Positions 21,785 through 34,436 of a DNA stretch of 64,000 nucleotides are shown here, in pieces. The notes beneath the pieces were generated by a model. That model was not told the DNA's origin. It worked only from the letters and a program-made list of their open reading frames with translations, and made no database searches. Each line of letters opens with the position of its first letter. The first letter of the stretch is position 1. The stretch is from Onthophagus taurus (lineage: Eukaryota > Arthropoda > Insecta > Coleoptera > Scarabaeidae), in the NCBI RefSeq assembly GCF_036711975.1, contig NC_091973.1, positions 1,364,001 through 1,428,000 on the forward strand. Direction: 5' to 3'. The position numbers were made by a program, and so were the translations under genes.

Positions 21785-24470
21785 TATATATAATATCCGT
21801 TATAAAGGTGAATAATAAAAAAATGCCATGATTAAATTACGCAAAAGCTGTCGGACATTGTTGCCAAGCTGCCGTTATTTAGTGGATTTCTAATCGGCGT
21901 GGCTGGTTTAAAATAAAAAAGGCGCTGAATTAATTGGCGATCGGAAACCGATAAATCATAATTTAACTCGGCCATAACGCTTTGCATAAACGGCCCAGAT
22001 ATAAAACGCGACGATCGTAAATGCGACGGCGCGCTTTTTGCCCGTGTAAACCCCTTGTATATTACCGAAAACGAAATTAATGAGCCACACATAAATATTT
22101 ATATGCCCTTGGCACGACATCGCGTCTTTATCAAGGCGGTTGTACCCGGCAGCACCATCCCATTGAAATAAACCGCGATTTTCGCGCTTGTTTCAAAAGC
22201 ACTCCCACAACCGCTATGAGCGGCGCCTCAAATATTTGCCGGTGATGTTTAGTTTGGTAAAACTGTTTGAATCCGATTGCAAATAAAGAAAATCGGTCGA
22301 AGAGTCGGTGGCGAACGGTCAATAGGCTATGCAAATAAACGAACGAACAATATATAAACATCACTTTTGAAATATTGAAATATCTTGTAAATATTATTTA
22401 TTTATTTTCTATTTCAATTTTTTTAATAACAACTTTACGTATGGAAGCTTGTAATATGTTGGCTAAAAGTTAAGTTACACAATCGTTTGGGTGGTACAAT
22501 GAAGTTTAATGGGCGTATACATAAAGTGCCTTAACGTAGGAAGGTTAAAGGTCATAACGAGCGCGTAAGCTTTTCCGCTTCTACGTTGTATGGCGAAAAT
22601 GAAACTTGAAGAGTTTGAAGGAGGTCTGCAATTATAGATTACTTGGCGTAATGTGCTATAGCAAGAGTTATAAGGAAATATTTAAAATTTGGTGTTTCAT
22701 TCGCAGTCGTTATGGAAGCCCTAAAAAAGCACAAAGAGGCGTTATGATGGTTTCCTAAAAAATTCTCGCCTTTTTCGACGTACGAAAAGGATCTTTTCTT
22801 TTATTCTTTGGCAGCCTAATTTCCATGTCGATGCCAAAGAGAGCGATGCTTTCAGACCGGATCCGTGGACACCGGTTAATATTTGATGTTGGGTAAGTTC
22901 GTCCGAAAACCCGTCGTCCCCACAAATCCCCTTTAATTAAAAGAATCCTTTGGGCAACGAATGACGAGAATATTTAATAAAGCCCTCTAATCCCGCGTTA
23001 TCTTCGGTTACACTCTGTTTACCGTTCCCTACGCATGTAAAATACTGGGGGATGAATCTAATTTCAAGCCTGTTTAAGGACCACTACGTACACCAACATC
23101 CTACGCGCTAATCGTGCTCGTACATATAGACACAGGTTATTAGAGCTTATGTTTTCAGAATTCCAGTTGAAAAATAAACCCAACGGTAGGAATTTCGGCG
23201 GTATTTAACTTCCGCGTTGCTTACGCTGGTATTCGAAACGCGAAATTTAATCCACAACCAATAAATATTTCCGATCCGCAATGGAACCCAAAAAAAGGAT
23301 GCCCTAGAAGACTTGTAGGCCGTTACGTTTTTTACTATCGATTGTCACCGAAAGCCGCGCCTATAAACTCGAAGAGGAATATCGGTTACGATATAAAAAC
23401 CATTTTATGTAACAGTAAATAACGTTGACTCTTACAGTCGGGAACAAGATCCGTGCACTGCGATCGCATCTTCTAAAACCAACCTTATGGATATTCCCAA
23501 TTTCGTCTAGACCCGAAACTATGCGCAATAAAATCCCGTTTTTATATTCCGCCCTGTAAAAATGAGAATTAGTCGAAGAGGGCGGCTCGAAGACGAAAAA
23601 CTGTGAATAAATTTGAATCTATTGTGGGGGGACTCCAAAACCGTGTTAAAGAAACACCTTGAGTTACATTATCTTGGTTTAAATCAATTTTATTTCACCC
23701 AGTACAATGGAATTTCAAATCCAACCCCTTCAAGTTGGTTCTTTTTTTCTTTTTTCTTTTTTTCACGCTTAGCTATGCATGTGGTCCACCGTATTGATTG
23801 AAAGAGAAGATTTAGGACGCCAGGCGCGCCGTGCGTATCTCCACAATTTAAATACAAGCCCATAAACGGCCAAGAACGAGGGTGGACTGACCGCGCTTGT
23901 GTTTTACAAAACCCCTAAACTGAGCGGTAATAAATCCCATCCAAGATAACCATCTACACCTTGAACGTTTAGTTTCAAAAATCGCGGCTTTAAACCTTTA
24001 AAGGGAAACTCATCTAATGATAAGAATTAAATCCAACCGTTCCACTTACAATTAAGTGGCATCCAATTGAGTTAAAGGGGTTGAGGACGCAGGAACGCAG
24101 ATGACAGCACCCCTTATCGTCCTTATCAGCTTTTGCCGTGGTGAATTAATTAAAGTAGTTTGTGACACCATTAGTCACTTAGCTTGCGCATAAAGGCTTG
24201 TACAAATAGATAGACCACACTGATTTACCGATCCTATGTCTTTTAGTACCCGATACACCATTTCTTTGTTCTATCTGACCAACAAAAACCAATTTAAATG
24301 TCACGTGCCAATATTTTTCAACATCACATTTCAATTTGTAATAATAATAATCCATCAACTATTTTAAACAAACAATTGATAACAAACTTGGTTGTATAAA
24401 AATATCGAAATTATCATTCACGCGAAATTAAAAAATTCAATGAAAATTCATTTCAACACATAATTATCAT
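21785..24470. other. Intergenic stretch, no gene recognised
   Basis: About 2.7 kb between the nested elements and the first lipase. Several frames exist (21832-22092 -, 22131-22364 -, 23613-23801 +), but none has a domain, splice context or coding-type base use. Confidence 0.45.
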
Positions 24471-24473
24471 GCA

Positions 24474-24481
24474 TATATATA
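24474..24481 (+). promoter_or_regulatory. TATA box of lipase 1
   Basis: TATATATA lies 50 bases before ATG 24531, matching the position of similar boxes before the neighbouring lipase genes. Confidence 0.45.
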
Positions 24482-24530
24482 CTCGACACTAAAATCATAT
24501 TTTTAATTAGTTCCATTTCAAACTTTGAAT

Positions 24531-25594
24531 ATGTTCAAAATAGCACTTCTTTGTTACTTAATTACTTTATCATTCGCGACAGGTAAGTAATACAATAAAT
24601 TTTTTTTTAAATATATTTTTAATATAACTTTATTCCTTAGATGAAGATGACATATTCAGAATAAAAACGTTAGTTCGTGAGGGTTACGAAGAAGATTTAA
24701 CGATCCCACCAGATCCATCATTCAAAGTATCAACTTCCGACATCAATCTTTACTTTTATACGAGATACAATTACTCACCAATCAAAATTCCGACGCATAA
24801 TACGGATTTATCAGAAACTATTCATTACGATCCAAGCAAAAAGCACGTTTTTATCATTCACGGTTGGAAATGTAATCACGAAAGCGATATAAATAACAAA
24901 ATTCGGAATGCTGTTTTAAGGAAAGAAGATGTCAATGTTTTCGTTGTTGATTGGAGCAAACCGGCGGGGGGATTATATGTGTTAGCAACGTTTTCTGTTC
25001 CAAAAATAGGAAAAATTGTGGGGGATTATATCAATCAAATGATCACTTTGTATCAAATCCCTAAATCTCAGTTCTACCTAATCGGCCATAGTTTAGGCGC
25101 GCATATCGCAGGCTGTATCGGAGCAAACGTCCAAGGGCTTCATTCCATAGTTGGTTTGGATCCAGCAGGACCCTTATTTACCAACTCAAACACCGATAAC
25201 CGCTTAGATCGAAGTGATGCAGAGTTCGTTCATGTCATCCACACCAACGCCAAACACTTAGGGTTTAGCTCACCAATTGGACATGCCGATTATTATCCTG
25301 ATGGAGGGGAAAAACAACATGACTGTGGTTTAGATATATTCGGAACATGTTCTCATAGCAAATCTTATGAAATTTATGCCCTTTCAATTTATCAAGAAAA
25401 TTATGTCGCCACACAATGTGACAGTTACAAAAACTACCAACAACATCAATGTGATGAAAACTCAAAATCATTAATGGGAGGATTCGATGTTGATAGAAGG
25501 TAAGAATAAAATCGATTGAGTTTAAGGATTTTATATATTTTTTTTTGTTTTTAGTGCATCAGGACAATATTATTTGAGTATGGAATCTACTTAA
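24531..25594 (+). CDS. Secreted pancreatic-lipase/PLA1-like protein 1
   Basis: Exons 24531-24582, 24641-25499 and 25555-25594 give 316 residues. Intron 1 is phase 1 and intron 2 phase 2; all boundaries are GT/AG. Residues 1-17 (MFKIALLCYLITLSFAT) are a signal peptide. The alpha/beta-hydrolase core has FIIHGW, VFVVDWS, GHSLGAH with nucleophile Ser168, GLDPAGP with Asp191, and TCSH with His256. The lid between the two flanking cysteines (about 246 and 254) is only seven residues, as in insect and venom phospholipase A1-like proteins rather than true triglyceride lipases with a long lid. Expected role: extracellular, probably gut, hydrolysis of phospholipid or galactolipid; the substrate is inference. 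The last exon encodes SASGQYYLSMEST. A mariner element begins 45 bases after the stop. Confidence 0.92.
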
Positions 25595-25604
25595 TTTAAT
25601 CATT

Positions 25605-25639
<35 letters not shown>

Positions 25640-25642
<3 letters not shown>

Positions 25643-27255
25643 GGTGTCCCCTAACGATTGTACAAAACTGCATCAGCGTATTATATGATCAAAAATAAAC
25701 AAAAAAAGCCTAATAAACATAGGTCCGAAAATGGACCATTTTCGAGATATTCAAAGATTTAGTTTCATAAGTTGATATTGTTAACATCATGAATTTAAAT
25801 TTGTTTTTATAATAATTAAGTCGTTACTATGATTACGATAAGTTGTCTAATCAAAAAAAAAATAATAATACTTCACGAAATTATTATTTTACTATTTAAT
25901 TTAATAAAACTATTAAGTATGGCTCCTATTAATTACTCCAAGGAAGAGATGGCGGATATGGTGTATTGTTATTAGCTCGTTATTACGCGCAAAGGTTCCC
26001 GAATAGACGATTGCCTAATAGTCACACCTTTAGCAGACTATTTCTCAGATTAAAAGAAACGGGAAGCGTAACCCATAGCCATTCCACGGAGAGACATTAC
26101 ACAAGGCCGGTGGAATTAGAAGAAGCAGTTTTGAGAAGAGTCGATGAAAATGCCTCAACCAGCATTAGAAGAATTTCTGCACAAGAAAACATTAACAAAA
26201 CAACCGTTCACCGCATTTTAAGGGAGCAGTTGCTTTATCCTTATCATTACAACACCGTTCAAGCTCTAACAGAAAATGATGGCGAAAAAAGAGAGATTTT
26301 TTGTAGGTGGGCCATACAGGAAGAGGTAGTAAACGTCGACTTTCCCATAAACATTGTATTTACGGATGAAGCAACATTTACTCAAAGCGGAACTTTTAAT
26401 ATTCCCATGCAATACTAGAAACTCATCATCAGTGGCGATTCAGTGTTAATGTATGGGCTGGAGTTATAGGTGATCAGTTAATAGGTCCATTTTTTCTTCC
26501 AAAGAGATTGACAGCCGATGCCTACATACATTTTTTACAAAATTACCTTACAGAGGCATTTGATGAATTACCTCAACAAATTCTAGAAGATTGCTACTTT
26601 ATGCACGATTATGCACGCGCTACTCGAGCATACTTAAATAACAGATTTGGCAATAAGTGGGTTGGCCGAGGAGGGCCACCTCGTTCACCAGATTTAAATC
26701 CGTTAGATTTTTGGTTTTGGGGACATTTAAAACAAATTGTTTATTCTGAAGACGTTCAAAATGTGCAGGATTTGAAGAATAAAATTAGTAACGCATTTGA
26801 CACAGTAAAACAAATTCCTGGTATCTTTGAACGCATTAGAAGTTCATTTAGAAAACGTATCCGTTTGTGTTTAGAAGTAAATGGTGCGCATATTGAACAT
26901 TTATTATGACATGAATCTTTTCCAATTTGTTAAATATTCGTTGTTTTTATGCTGGTTGAACGATTTTCTTCGACAATCTTTGTTACTTGTTTTGTTAAAT
27001 TATTAATGAACTGTATTAATTAACTTATTATTTATTAAACTTTATCTTAACCATCGTAACCATGGTAATCATATAATTACTGCATCTAAATCGTTAGAAT
27101 TAATGATGTTTACAATAGGTCAGCTTATGAAACTGAAACTTTGAATATCTCGAAATTGGTCCATTTTCGGACCTATGTTTATTAGACTTTTCTTGTCTGT
27201 TTTCGATCAGAGAATACGCTGATACAGTATTGTACAATCGTTGCGGGACACCCTG
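25640..27255 (+). mobile_element. Mariner-like element with about 140-base inverted repeats
   Basis: The ends CAGGGTGTCCC at 25640 and GGGACACCCTG ending 27255 are flanked by TA. The inverted repeats extend inward about 140 bases, with some mismatches (TAAACATAGGTCCGAAAATG on the left, its complement on the right). It carries the broken transposase listed next. It is inserted in a TA-rich stretch just after lipase 1. Confidence 0.93.
25919..26909 (+). pseudogene. Tc1/mariner-superfamily transposase, frameshifted
   Basis: ATG 25919 opens MAPINYSKEEMADMVYCY, then stops. The frame continues from about 25966 with an N-terminal helix-turn-helix (RYYAQRFPNRRLPNSHTFSR, then LKETGSV) typical of DUF4817-type transposases, and VHRILRE. 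It reaches the first catalytic Asp in VFTDEATFTQSG, and breaks again near 26415. The third piece (to 26909) has VWAGVIGDQL, FMHDYARAT and SPDLNPLDFWFWG. The second catalytic block is degraded (expected QDGAPPH-like), and the spacing to the third Asp is shorter than in intact relatives. At least two frameshifts make it non-functional. Confidence 0.88.
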
Positions 27256-27275
27256 TATATATACATATATATACA

Positions 27276-29690
27276 GGCGAATTGGCCTGGCGAATTCTAT
27301 ACGAGATACAGACTATAGATGAAAAAGTTAGATTTCTAACTGAAAATATACTAGTGCTATTGGATCTGCACGCGCCGCTAAAGAAAGCTCGAATTACTAA
27401 GCCAGGGATATCTGCTGAACTAAGAGCAGCAATGCAAAATCGAGATAAACTGCTTCAATCTTTTAAGCGCTCACGAGACCCCGCGCATTGGCAGCTATAT
27501 AAAACGGCGCGTAACTTGGTTACAAATATGCATCACAATTGTAAACAAAAATATTTACAAAATTTTTTGGATTTGGGTAACGGTGCTAAGACCTGGCATA
27601 CTTTGAAATCCACGAAATTAATTAAGTCCAAACATAGATCGCTTCCTAACCACTTTCAAGATGCTTCTATTATTAACGATTTCTTTATTGATTCGCTTCC
27701 CAGCACTAATACCACCGTTGATAATAATATGTATTCCAACTTAAATGAACGTGTTGTAATCCCTCTCAGATTTTCTACAGTGTCTGAAAGCGATGTTCTG
27801 AAGATTTTGAAATCAATTAAATCTAATGCAATTGGTACCGATGGAGTATCGGTTAAAACATTAGAATACTGTATGCCATTTCTACTGCCTTATGTCACAC
27901 ATCTTGTTAATTTTTGTATTCAAAATAGTGTATTTCCTTCTTTGTGGAAAGTAGCAGTCGTGCGCCCGATTCCAAAAGTTGCTAATCCGATCCTCGTTTC
28001 TGACCTTCGTCCAATAAGTATACTAACGGCAATGTCAAAAATCATGGAAAAAATTATTAATGGTCAACTGCAGCATCACCTGGAAATTAATAACATCCTT
28101 CCTTCGGTTCAGTCTGGATTTAGACATGGTCACAGTTGTACGACTGCTTTAACGTGTGTAATCGATGACATAATGGGTGCAACAGATAGAGGGTACATAA
28201 CTATACTTGTTCTATTGGATTACACGAAGGCATTTGATACAGTAAATCACAACCTCTTACTAACTATATTAAAGCACTATGGGCTGGAAGATTCAGCAGT
28301 TGCATTCCTTGAGAATTTCTTAAGTGGTCGTCAACAATACGTGCAGCTGTCTAACCATCAATCTAATGTACGCCTTCTTGGGTCGGGTGTGGCGCAGGGT
28401 TCTGTGCTCTCCCCAACCCTGTTCTCAATTTACACAGCACCTTTAAGTAATATTTTTAAGTACTGCAAAGTTCATTTTTACGCAGACGATACTCAGGTGT
28501 ATATATCATATAAACCTCAAGAACAACAACATTATCTGAATTTATTGAATATAGAATTGTCGGATCTGGTGTCTGCCGCCAACCATCACAGTTTAGTAAT
28601 CAATCCGAATAAATCAAAAGTTATGATATTTGGCCGAAAAATGGATATTTTGCGTTATGGTGGAGATGTCAGGGTAACGGTCAACGGATCAACGCTCCCC
28701 ATTGTATCTGAAGCACGTAATTTAGGGTTGGTGATGGATTCGGATTTGAGATTCCGGAGTCACGTGACAAGTATGCTTCAGGATGCGTTTGGTAAACTAA
28801 AAGCTCTGTACCCCTCTCGCCATCTTCTCACTGTCAACACTAAGACTCTACTTTGTAATGCGCTGATTTTATCAAAATTTAATTTTGGAGATGTGGTGTA
28901 TGGGCCGTCTTTACTTAGGGTCGATGAGCAGCGCATACAGAGGGTTCAGAACGCCTGTCTGCGATTTATTTTCGGGATTAGGAAGTATGACAGAATTTCA
29001 CATAAGTTGACAGAGGTAAAATGGCTTAATATGGTCCGTAGGAGGCAGCTGCATTGTTGTGTGTTTTATTACAACATAATTCAGAGAGAAAAGCCTCAAT
29101 ATTTATGCCAAAAAATTCAATATCGCACTGACATTCATATCTTGAATTTGAGATTCAGGGGGGCTCTGTCACCTCCTAACCACAATACGGAATTATTTAA
29201 ACGGAGCTTCAGTTATCAGATTGTAAAGATGTACAATGATTTACCCACTGAAACGAAACTGCTAGCAAGCGTCTCCTCATCTAAAAAGCGAGTGTTTGGT
29301 TGCTTACTTGATCAACAGACGGCCATCCTAACTATTTAAATGTAAGGCGAAGGTGGCATTTATTAAGTATTAGTTTTCTTTTTTTTTACATTTTTTTTCC
29401 GTTTCTGTCTGTACTGGCAGAGGTATTTCTTTAATAATTTTCTTTATATATCTAGTTTGTTCGCGTGTTGCTGAACGTTTTGGAATTTTTTGAATATTAT
29501 TATAATGGAATTTAAGGTTAAGTTGAGCAGTGTCTCGGCACTGAACTTCGCCATTTCGTACTATTATAATTTACTAGTGAATTTAGTATTTTATTTTATT
29601 TTATTTTTTTTGTTTTGTATAGAATATTTAATTTGTTAATTTGATGTTGGTACGAATAAAGACATTATTATTATTATTATATATATTAGT
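27276..29690 (+). mobile_element. Non-LTR retrotransposon C, 5'-truncated
   Basis: One uninterrupted frame, 27282-29339 (685 codons), covers the linker after the endonuclease and the whole reverse transcriptase: AIGTDGVSVKTLE, DLRPISILTAMSKIMEK, LDYTKAFDTVNH, GVAQGSVLSPTLF and HFYADDTQVYIS, then the thumb and C-terminal region. The usual PQG reads AQG here. The 3' region after the stop ends in AATAAAGACATTATTATTAT at about 29690. The 5' part with the endonuclease is absent; the element starts just after a TA-rich run at the mariner edge. The open frame suggests recent insertion. Jockey/CR1-like by motif style. Confidence 0.92.
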
Positions 29691-30550
29691 AGTATGTATT
29701 ATCAATTAATCTTAAATAAATAAATTTTAGATTATTAATAGATCATTTATTAATCCTTCAATTAATTAAAACTCAACGGCTATAGTATATATAGGCATAT
29801 ATAATATATATACAGTGTGTTAATTAATTATCTTACCCGACGTATCATTGCAAGTATGCAACCAATATCACAGTGTTGGTATTGCAATATATTCTATAAT
29901 GTGCGGTCTTAATGTTATGCCAGATTGTTTCGATGAGTCAGTTTTCAGATTTCTCTTTTGGTTTGAGATCAGCAATTAATGCTGCAAGTTTTCATTAAAA
30001 CCATAAATGGCGAATACAAAAACACTGAAACATATTTTTTTATTAAACAGAAACTTAATAGAATAATTCATTGAAGTGAAAATTAATCGTAAATTTCTCA
30101 ATATTCGATATGTTTATTAATTTCGAATCGTTTGATCAAATTTCTTGCCGCTACAGTTCACACGGGGTGAATTCAACAATTCCGCAACGAGAGAGAAAGC
30201 CTAAAAAAGTTAGCTGGCAGAAACGTTGTCCATTCGGAAAATGTTCATCTGACCGGTTCGTGAACACATGTTATGTATATGTTGTTTTCCGAGGCGCTAC
30301 CGAATTTTACAACAAAACGGACCGCGGTGGATAAAAAAATACACGTAAAACGAGACTCTAAAATACGTTTACAATGTTTCAGTAACTCTAGAAAAAGTCA
30401 TTAAATCAATTTTTATTGAAGCGATTAAATCTTTGGTTGTTTTAAAAACATTTTGTTGTACTGAGAATAATAAAGATAATTTTTAATGTATATGCGGGTT
30501 GTTGTTAAAAAATCGTGCCTTATTAAAAATTAATTATTGCTTAAAATTAG
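29691..30550. other. Intergenic stretch
   Basis: TA-rich, no gene. The segment from about 29812 (CAGTGTGTTAATTAATTA after TATATATA) resembles the left end of a Tc1/mariner-type element, but no partner end was found. The frame 30110-30334 is not recognised. Confidence 0.35.
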
Positions 30551-30557
30551 TATAAAA
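30551..30557 (+). promoter_or_regulatory. TATA box of the small secreted gene
   Basis: TATAAAA 51 bases before ATG 30608. Confidence 0.45.
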
Positions 30558-30607
30558 ACTTCGCGTTAGTTTAAAAGTTTCATTCCAAGTTAAATATTCC
30601 AGCTAAA

Positions 30608-31007
30608 ATGAGTAAACTAACACTAACTTTTCTTGTTGTTGCAATGTGTTGTGCAGCTCTTGCAGAACGTAAATATGATATTTATTTAGAATATTTGTAT
30701 TTGTTATTTTTATTATGTTTTAGGCCAACAAAAATTTTTCTACCCTCTCCCACCAATTACACGACCAACACCACGACCAACCCAACCCAACCCAACAACT
30801 CCTGAAGTTGGACCCGGAACTCCACAATGTGGTAAAGCATTTTTTTAATATCATATAATTATTATTTCGATATCTTTTTCAGTATGCTTCAATTTCATCA
30901 ACTATAGAGTTTGTATTTATGAATTAGAAAATGAATTCAATAATCATTTCGACACTTTAATTCCCAAAGTCGAAGATAAAAAGAAACACAAGAAACAACA
31001 TCAATAA
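30608..31007 (+). CDS. Small secreted proline/threonine-rich protein
   Basis: Exons 30608-30668, 30724-30831 and 30883-31007 give 97 residues; introns are phase 1 and phase 1, with GT/AG ends. Residues 1-19 (MSKLTLTFLVVAMCCAALA) form a signal peptide. Residues 28-54 are Pro/Thr-rich (PLPPITRPTPRPTQPNPTTP). Three cysteines follow, CVC at 56-58 and one at 67 in NYRVCIYE. The C-terminus is charged with a Lys/His run (KKKHKKQHQ). AATAAA lies at 31045-31050. I do not recognise the family. Its position in the lipase cluster suggests a gut or salivary secretion, but that is inference. A TATA box and consistent splice sites make it likely real. Confidence 0.72.
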
Positions 31008-31742
31008 TTCTTCAATGTATTCTTATTACTTGTAATTGTTCCGAAATAAATTGCACATGAACATTAAATTTTATTTTTTTATTATCCGTTAAGGAACTTG
31101 ATATTTTTCAATCCTTCAATGTCATAGCGAAACTTATCTATGGCTGTATTTGTGTTTATAGAAGTTTCGCATACCTCAAAATAGTAAACAGATTATTCTC
31201 ATAGACACAACTTTGTAAATCTTTGAGAAATCTCTTATCAATCAAATAGTTTGAAAAGTAAATAAATAAACAAATACCTTTTTTTATTTATTTTTTTAAT
31301 TTTTATTCATTATATTAATATTAATACATTATCAGTGTGGTAACACTTATAGCGCCTCGGATTAATCAATTAGTTAAGTCAAGGTCGCTTGCGACCGAGG
31401 CGCTGCATTCAGATTGTTCAATGTTTTACCCAAAAATTTGCATAAAACCGATATATTTATTTAAATATTTAAGAAGTTCGTTTCAAGATCACTTCAAATA
31501 GTTCGTTGGGGCCACTTAAATTAAGCAGCTAACGTCATTACTCAAAATTAATAAGTTATAGAACACATGAAATAAATACATGTTATAAAATGCTATCAGT
31601 AATTAAAAACTTTTTCCTCGTTGATCTAATCTTATTCAGTTAATTCATGCGAGCTTGAAGTACTATTGTCTAAGACATCGAGTACTAATTATTGCATCGA
31701 CATCTCTTATCAGATACTAATTTATTTTTATATCACGCCGTC
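31008..31742. other. Intergenic stretch with a solo GC-rich inverted pair
   Basis: AT-rich DNA between the small secreted gene and lipase 2. At 31350-31404 TAGCGCCTCGG and, 25 bases on, GGTCGCTTGCGACCGAGGCG form a degenerate inverted pair related to the arrays at 36-39 kb and 46-48 kb. Confidence 0.6.
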
Positions 31743-31750
31743 TATATAAA
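31743..31750 (+). promoter_or_regulatory. TATA box of lipase 2
   Basis: TATATAAA 43 bases before ATG 31793. Confidence 0.5.
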
Positions 31751-31792
31751 TTAATTGAAGATCGCGTAGTTAGTTTCACTTTCCAAGCAACC

Positions 31793-32861
31793 ATGAAAGT
31801 ATTTCTAATACTCGCCGCAATCGTTGCATTAACCACATCTTCTGGTGAGTTACAACAATTAATACAACAATGATTAATTTCTAAGAATTGTAGTGGTTAT
31901 CAAAAATGGAAGGAGATATGATGCAGATGAAGAAAACCCGATTCCAAAACAATACGTTTATATAACTGATGAAGAGGGAGAATTACATTTGGTTAATTTG
32001 CGTCAAGAACCGAGAATAACTGTTGTTGAAAAATCAAATGTAACTCTTTATTTATACACTCAAGAAAACAGAGATGGTGTAATGTTATCAGTGGAGAATT
32101 TAGATGATTTATTAAGCTCAAATTATAATCCAAATAATAAAAATCTTTTTATCTCTCATGGTTGGCACGGAAGTGTTACTAGTGGATTAAATAGACAAAT
32201 CAGAAACGCTTTATTTGATCAAGGCGAGAACTTGAACGTGTTTGTTATTGATTGGAACGACCATTCGAGATTATTTTACACTGAATCTGTTTACGCCGTG
32301 CCGCTAGTGGGAAAAATCGTTGGGGGTTACATCAATGAAATCATTTCTCATTTTCAATTGAATGCAATTGACTTTTTGTTAGCTGGGCATAGTCTCGGGG
32401 GACAAGTTGTTGGTTGTATTGGAGCTGCTGTTGATGGGGAAGTTGATCAAATCGTCGGGCTTGACCCAGCTCGCCCATTATTTAGTTTAGATAGTGTGGA
32501 TACTAGATTAGATCCAACCGACGGTAAAACCGTTCACATCGTCCATACAAATTCGGGATTTCAAGGGTTTAGTTCTTCTATTGGACACGCTGATTTTTAT
32601 TTTAATGGAGGTAGCAAACAAGCTGGTTGCGGACCCGATTTAACTGGATCATGTTCTCATGGGCGAGCCGTTGATTACTACGTTGAATCTTTAACTTCCG
32701 GAAACTTCAAAGCTCTTAATTGCCCAAGTTATGACGAGTTCTTAGACGGAATTTGCGATGGAAACGAAGAAGTTATTTTTGGACAATGGCCTTTAGATAG
32801 TTCTCAAGGTGGAGATTACCATTTAGATACCGCTGAATCTTCTCCGTTTGCTTTAGGTTAA
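31793..32861 (+). CDS. Secreted pancreatic-lipase/PLA1-like protein 2
   Basis: Exons 31793-31844 and 31894-32861 give 339 residues. The first intron is phase 1, as in the other four lipases, but the second intron is absent: the coding sequence runs straight through WPLDSSQGGDYHLDTAESS to the stop. The signal peptide is MKVFLILAAIVALTTSS. Core motifs are FISHGW, VFVIDWN, GHSLGGQ with Ser184, GLDPARP with Asp208, and SCSH with His273. The lid is seven residues between the cysteines of GCGPDLTGSC. The residue after Trp in VIDWN replaces the Ser of the paralogs, and the Gly-rich segment after it differs. AATAAA follows at about 32892. Predicted extracellular acyl-hydrolase; exact substrate unknown. 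Confidence 0.93.
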
Positions 32862-33047
32862 TTATGATGTGTACAAAAATAACAATTTATTAATAAAATA
32901 AATTTTGTGATTATCGGTTTTAATCATCATTTGCAAAAAACAATCCTTTCAATTTTTTTCTTATCAAATACTTTTAGCGATTAAAAGATTAAAAAGGTAA
33001 TGAATAAATAGTAATCTTTTTTGCTTGTTAATCTGATATGGGTTTAC

Positions 33048-33055
33048 TATAAAAG
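33048..33055 (+). promoter_or_regulatory. TATA box of lipase 3
   Basis: TATAAAAG 40 bases before ATG 33095. Confidence 0.55.
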
Positions 33056-33094
33056 GAGAAAAATCGTTCGACCGGACAACACACCAGCCCAACA

Positions 33095-34245
33095 ATGAAG
33101 CTACTCATCTTGGTTGCGTTCGTGGCAAGTGCCTTTGCAGTTCCTGGTAAAAAGAAGTTTTTAATTTCAAACGAGATTATTTCAAATCCTTATTTATTAT
33201 TTCAAAGCTTTGGAAATGTTTGAAGACACTGAGAGGTATTACGACCCAGAAGAAGAAAATCCTTACAGAATCCGCTACATTTACCAAGAAGCCGAGAATG
33301 GAAGTTTACAACTCGTAGATCTTTTCGAAGTAGACGAAGCCGCACCTAGAGCAACAATCAACGATGTCACCTTCCACCTCTTTACCCAAAGAAATCCTAA
33401 TCAAGCTCAAATTGTTCCAGGAAACAACTTCAACGCTTTAGCTAACACCAACTTTAACCCATCCCTTCCTATTAAGTTTATTATTCATGGTTGGAACAAT
33501 AACGCAGGAAGTCAAGTAAACTCCGCTATTAGACCAGCAATCTTAAACAACAACAACGTCAACGTATTCGTTGTTGATTGGAGCAGACCAGCTAACCAAA
33601 TGTACACAACCGCAAGAAGCGCAGTCCCAGTTGTTGGTGGTTTTGTTGGAGACTTTATCAACCGCATCAGATCAACTCATAATGTTCCTTTGAATAGAAT
33701 TCAACTTGTCGGTCATTCTTTAGGCGCCCACGTAGCAGGATGTGCAGGAGCTAGAGTTAACGGTCTCGTCCATTCCATCGTTGGTTTGGATCCAGCTGGA
33801 CCTCTTTTCACTGTCGGAAACATCGACAACAGGATCGATCCAACCGATGCTGCTTTTGTCCAAATTATTCACACCAACCATGGTCTTCTTGGTTTTGGAA
33901 CTTCCAGTGGACACGCTGATTATCGTCCAAATGGTGGGCGTTCCCAACCGGGATGTGGCATTGATTTAGCTGGATCATGTGCTCATTCTAGAGCACACGC
34001 CTTCTTTGCCGAATCAGTCCGAACTGGAAGATTCATTTCATGGAGATGTGATTCTATGAACGATTTGAATAATAATAGATGCACTGGTAATCATAGATCT
34101 TTCATGGGGCAATTCGAAGTTGATAGAACGTATGTTGATGAATTTTTTTAATATAAATTATTACTTAATATATTATTTTAATTTTAGAGCTCGCGGTGAT
34201 TACTTTTTGGCCACAAACAACAACGCTCCATTCGCAAGGGGTTAA
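33095..34245 (+). CDS. Secreted pancreatic-lipase/PLA1-like protein 3
   Basis: Exons 33095-33146, 33208-34129 and 34188-34245 give 343 residues; introns are phase 1 and phase 2. The signal peptide is MKLLILVAFVASAFAVP. Motifs: FIIHGW, VFVVDWS, GHSLGAH (Ser188), GLDPAGP (Asp212), SCAH (His277), short lid in GCGIDLAGSC. The pre-catalytic segment with DPEEENP...YIYQEAENGSLQ is shared with proteins 2 and 4 (DADEENP, DPKEEDP). The last exon gives ARGDYFLATNNNAPFARG, aligning with the last exons of proteins 1, 4 and 5. Third codon positions are more GC-rich than in the other copies, which may mean higher expression (inference). Confidence 0.95.
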
Positions 34246-34402
34246 ATATTAAAAGTTTTAATTGTTCAGTGATTGTATTATTATTGTTATACAGTAAATA
34301 ATAACATTGCATTCTATTTCTTTTGTTGTTTATTTTTCCATATAAAAATTGATATTTTTTGAATATGAAATCTAACATGAGTTTTATCTAAAAGATTAGG
34401 TC

Positions 34403-34410
34403 GATAAAAA
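34403..34410 (+). promoter_or_regulatory. Possible TATA box of lipase 4
   Basis: GATAAAAA 34 bases before ATG 34437, the same spacing as the TATATAAA of lipase 5. If used, transcription would start close to the first ATG, so the second in-frame ATG at 34455 may be the real start. Confidence 0.35.
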
Positions 34411-34436
34411 GTTGCGTTATAAATTCGAAGTCAACA

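Noticed and set aside
33742-33969. 75-codon frame overlapping lipase 3, with a minus-strand partner
   Set aside because: Out-of-frame shadows of the lipase coding exon.
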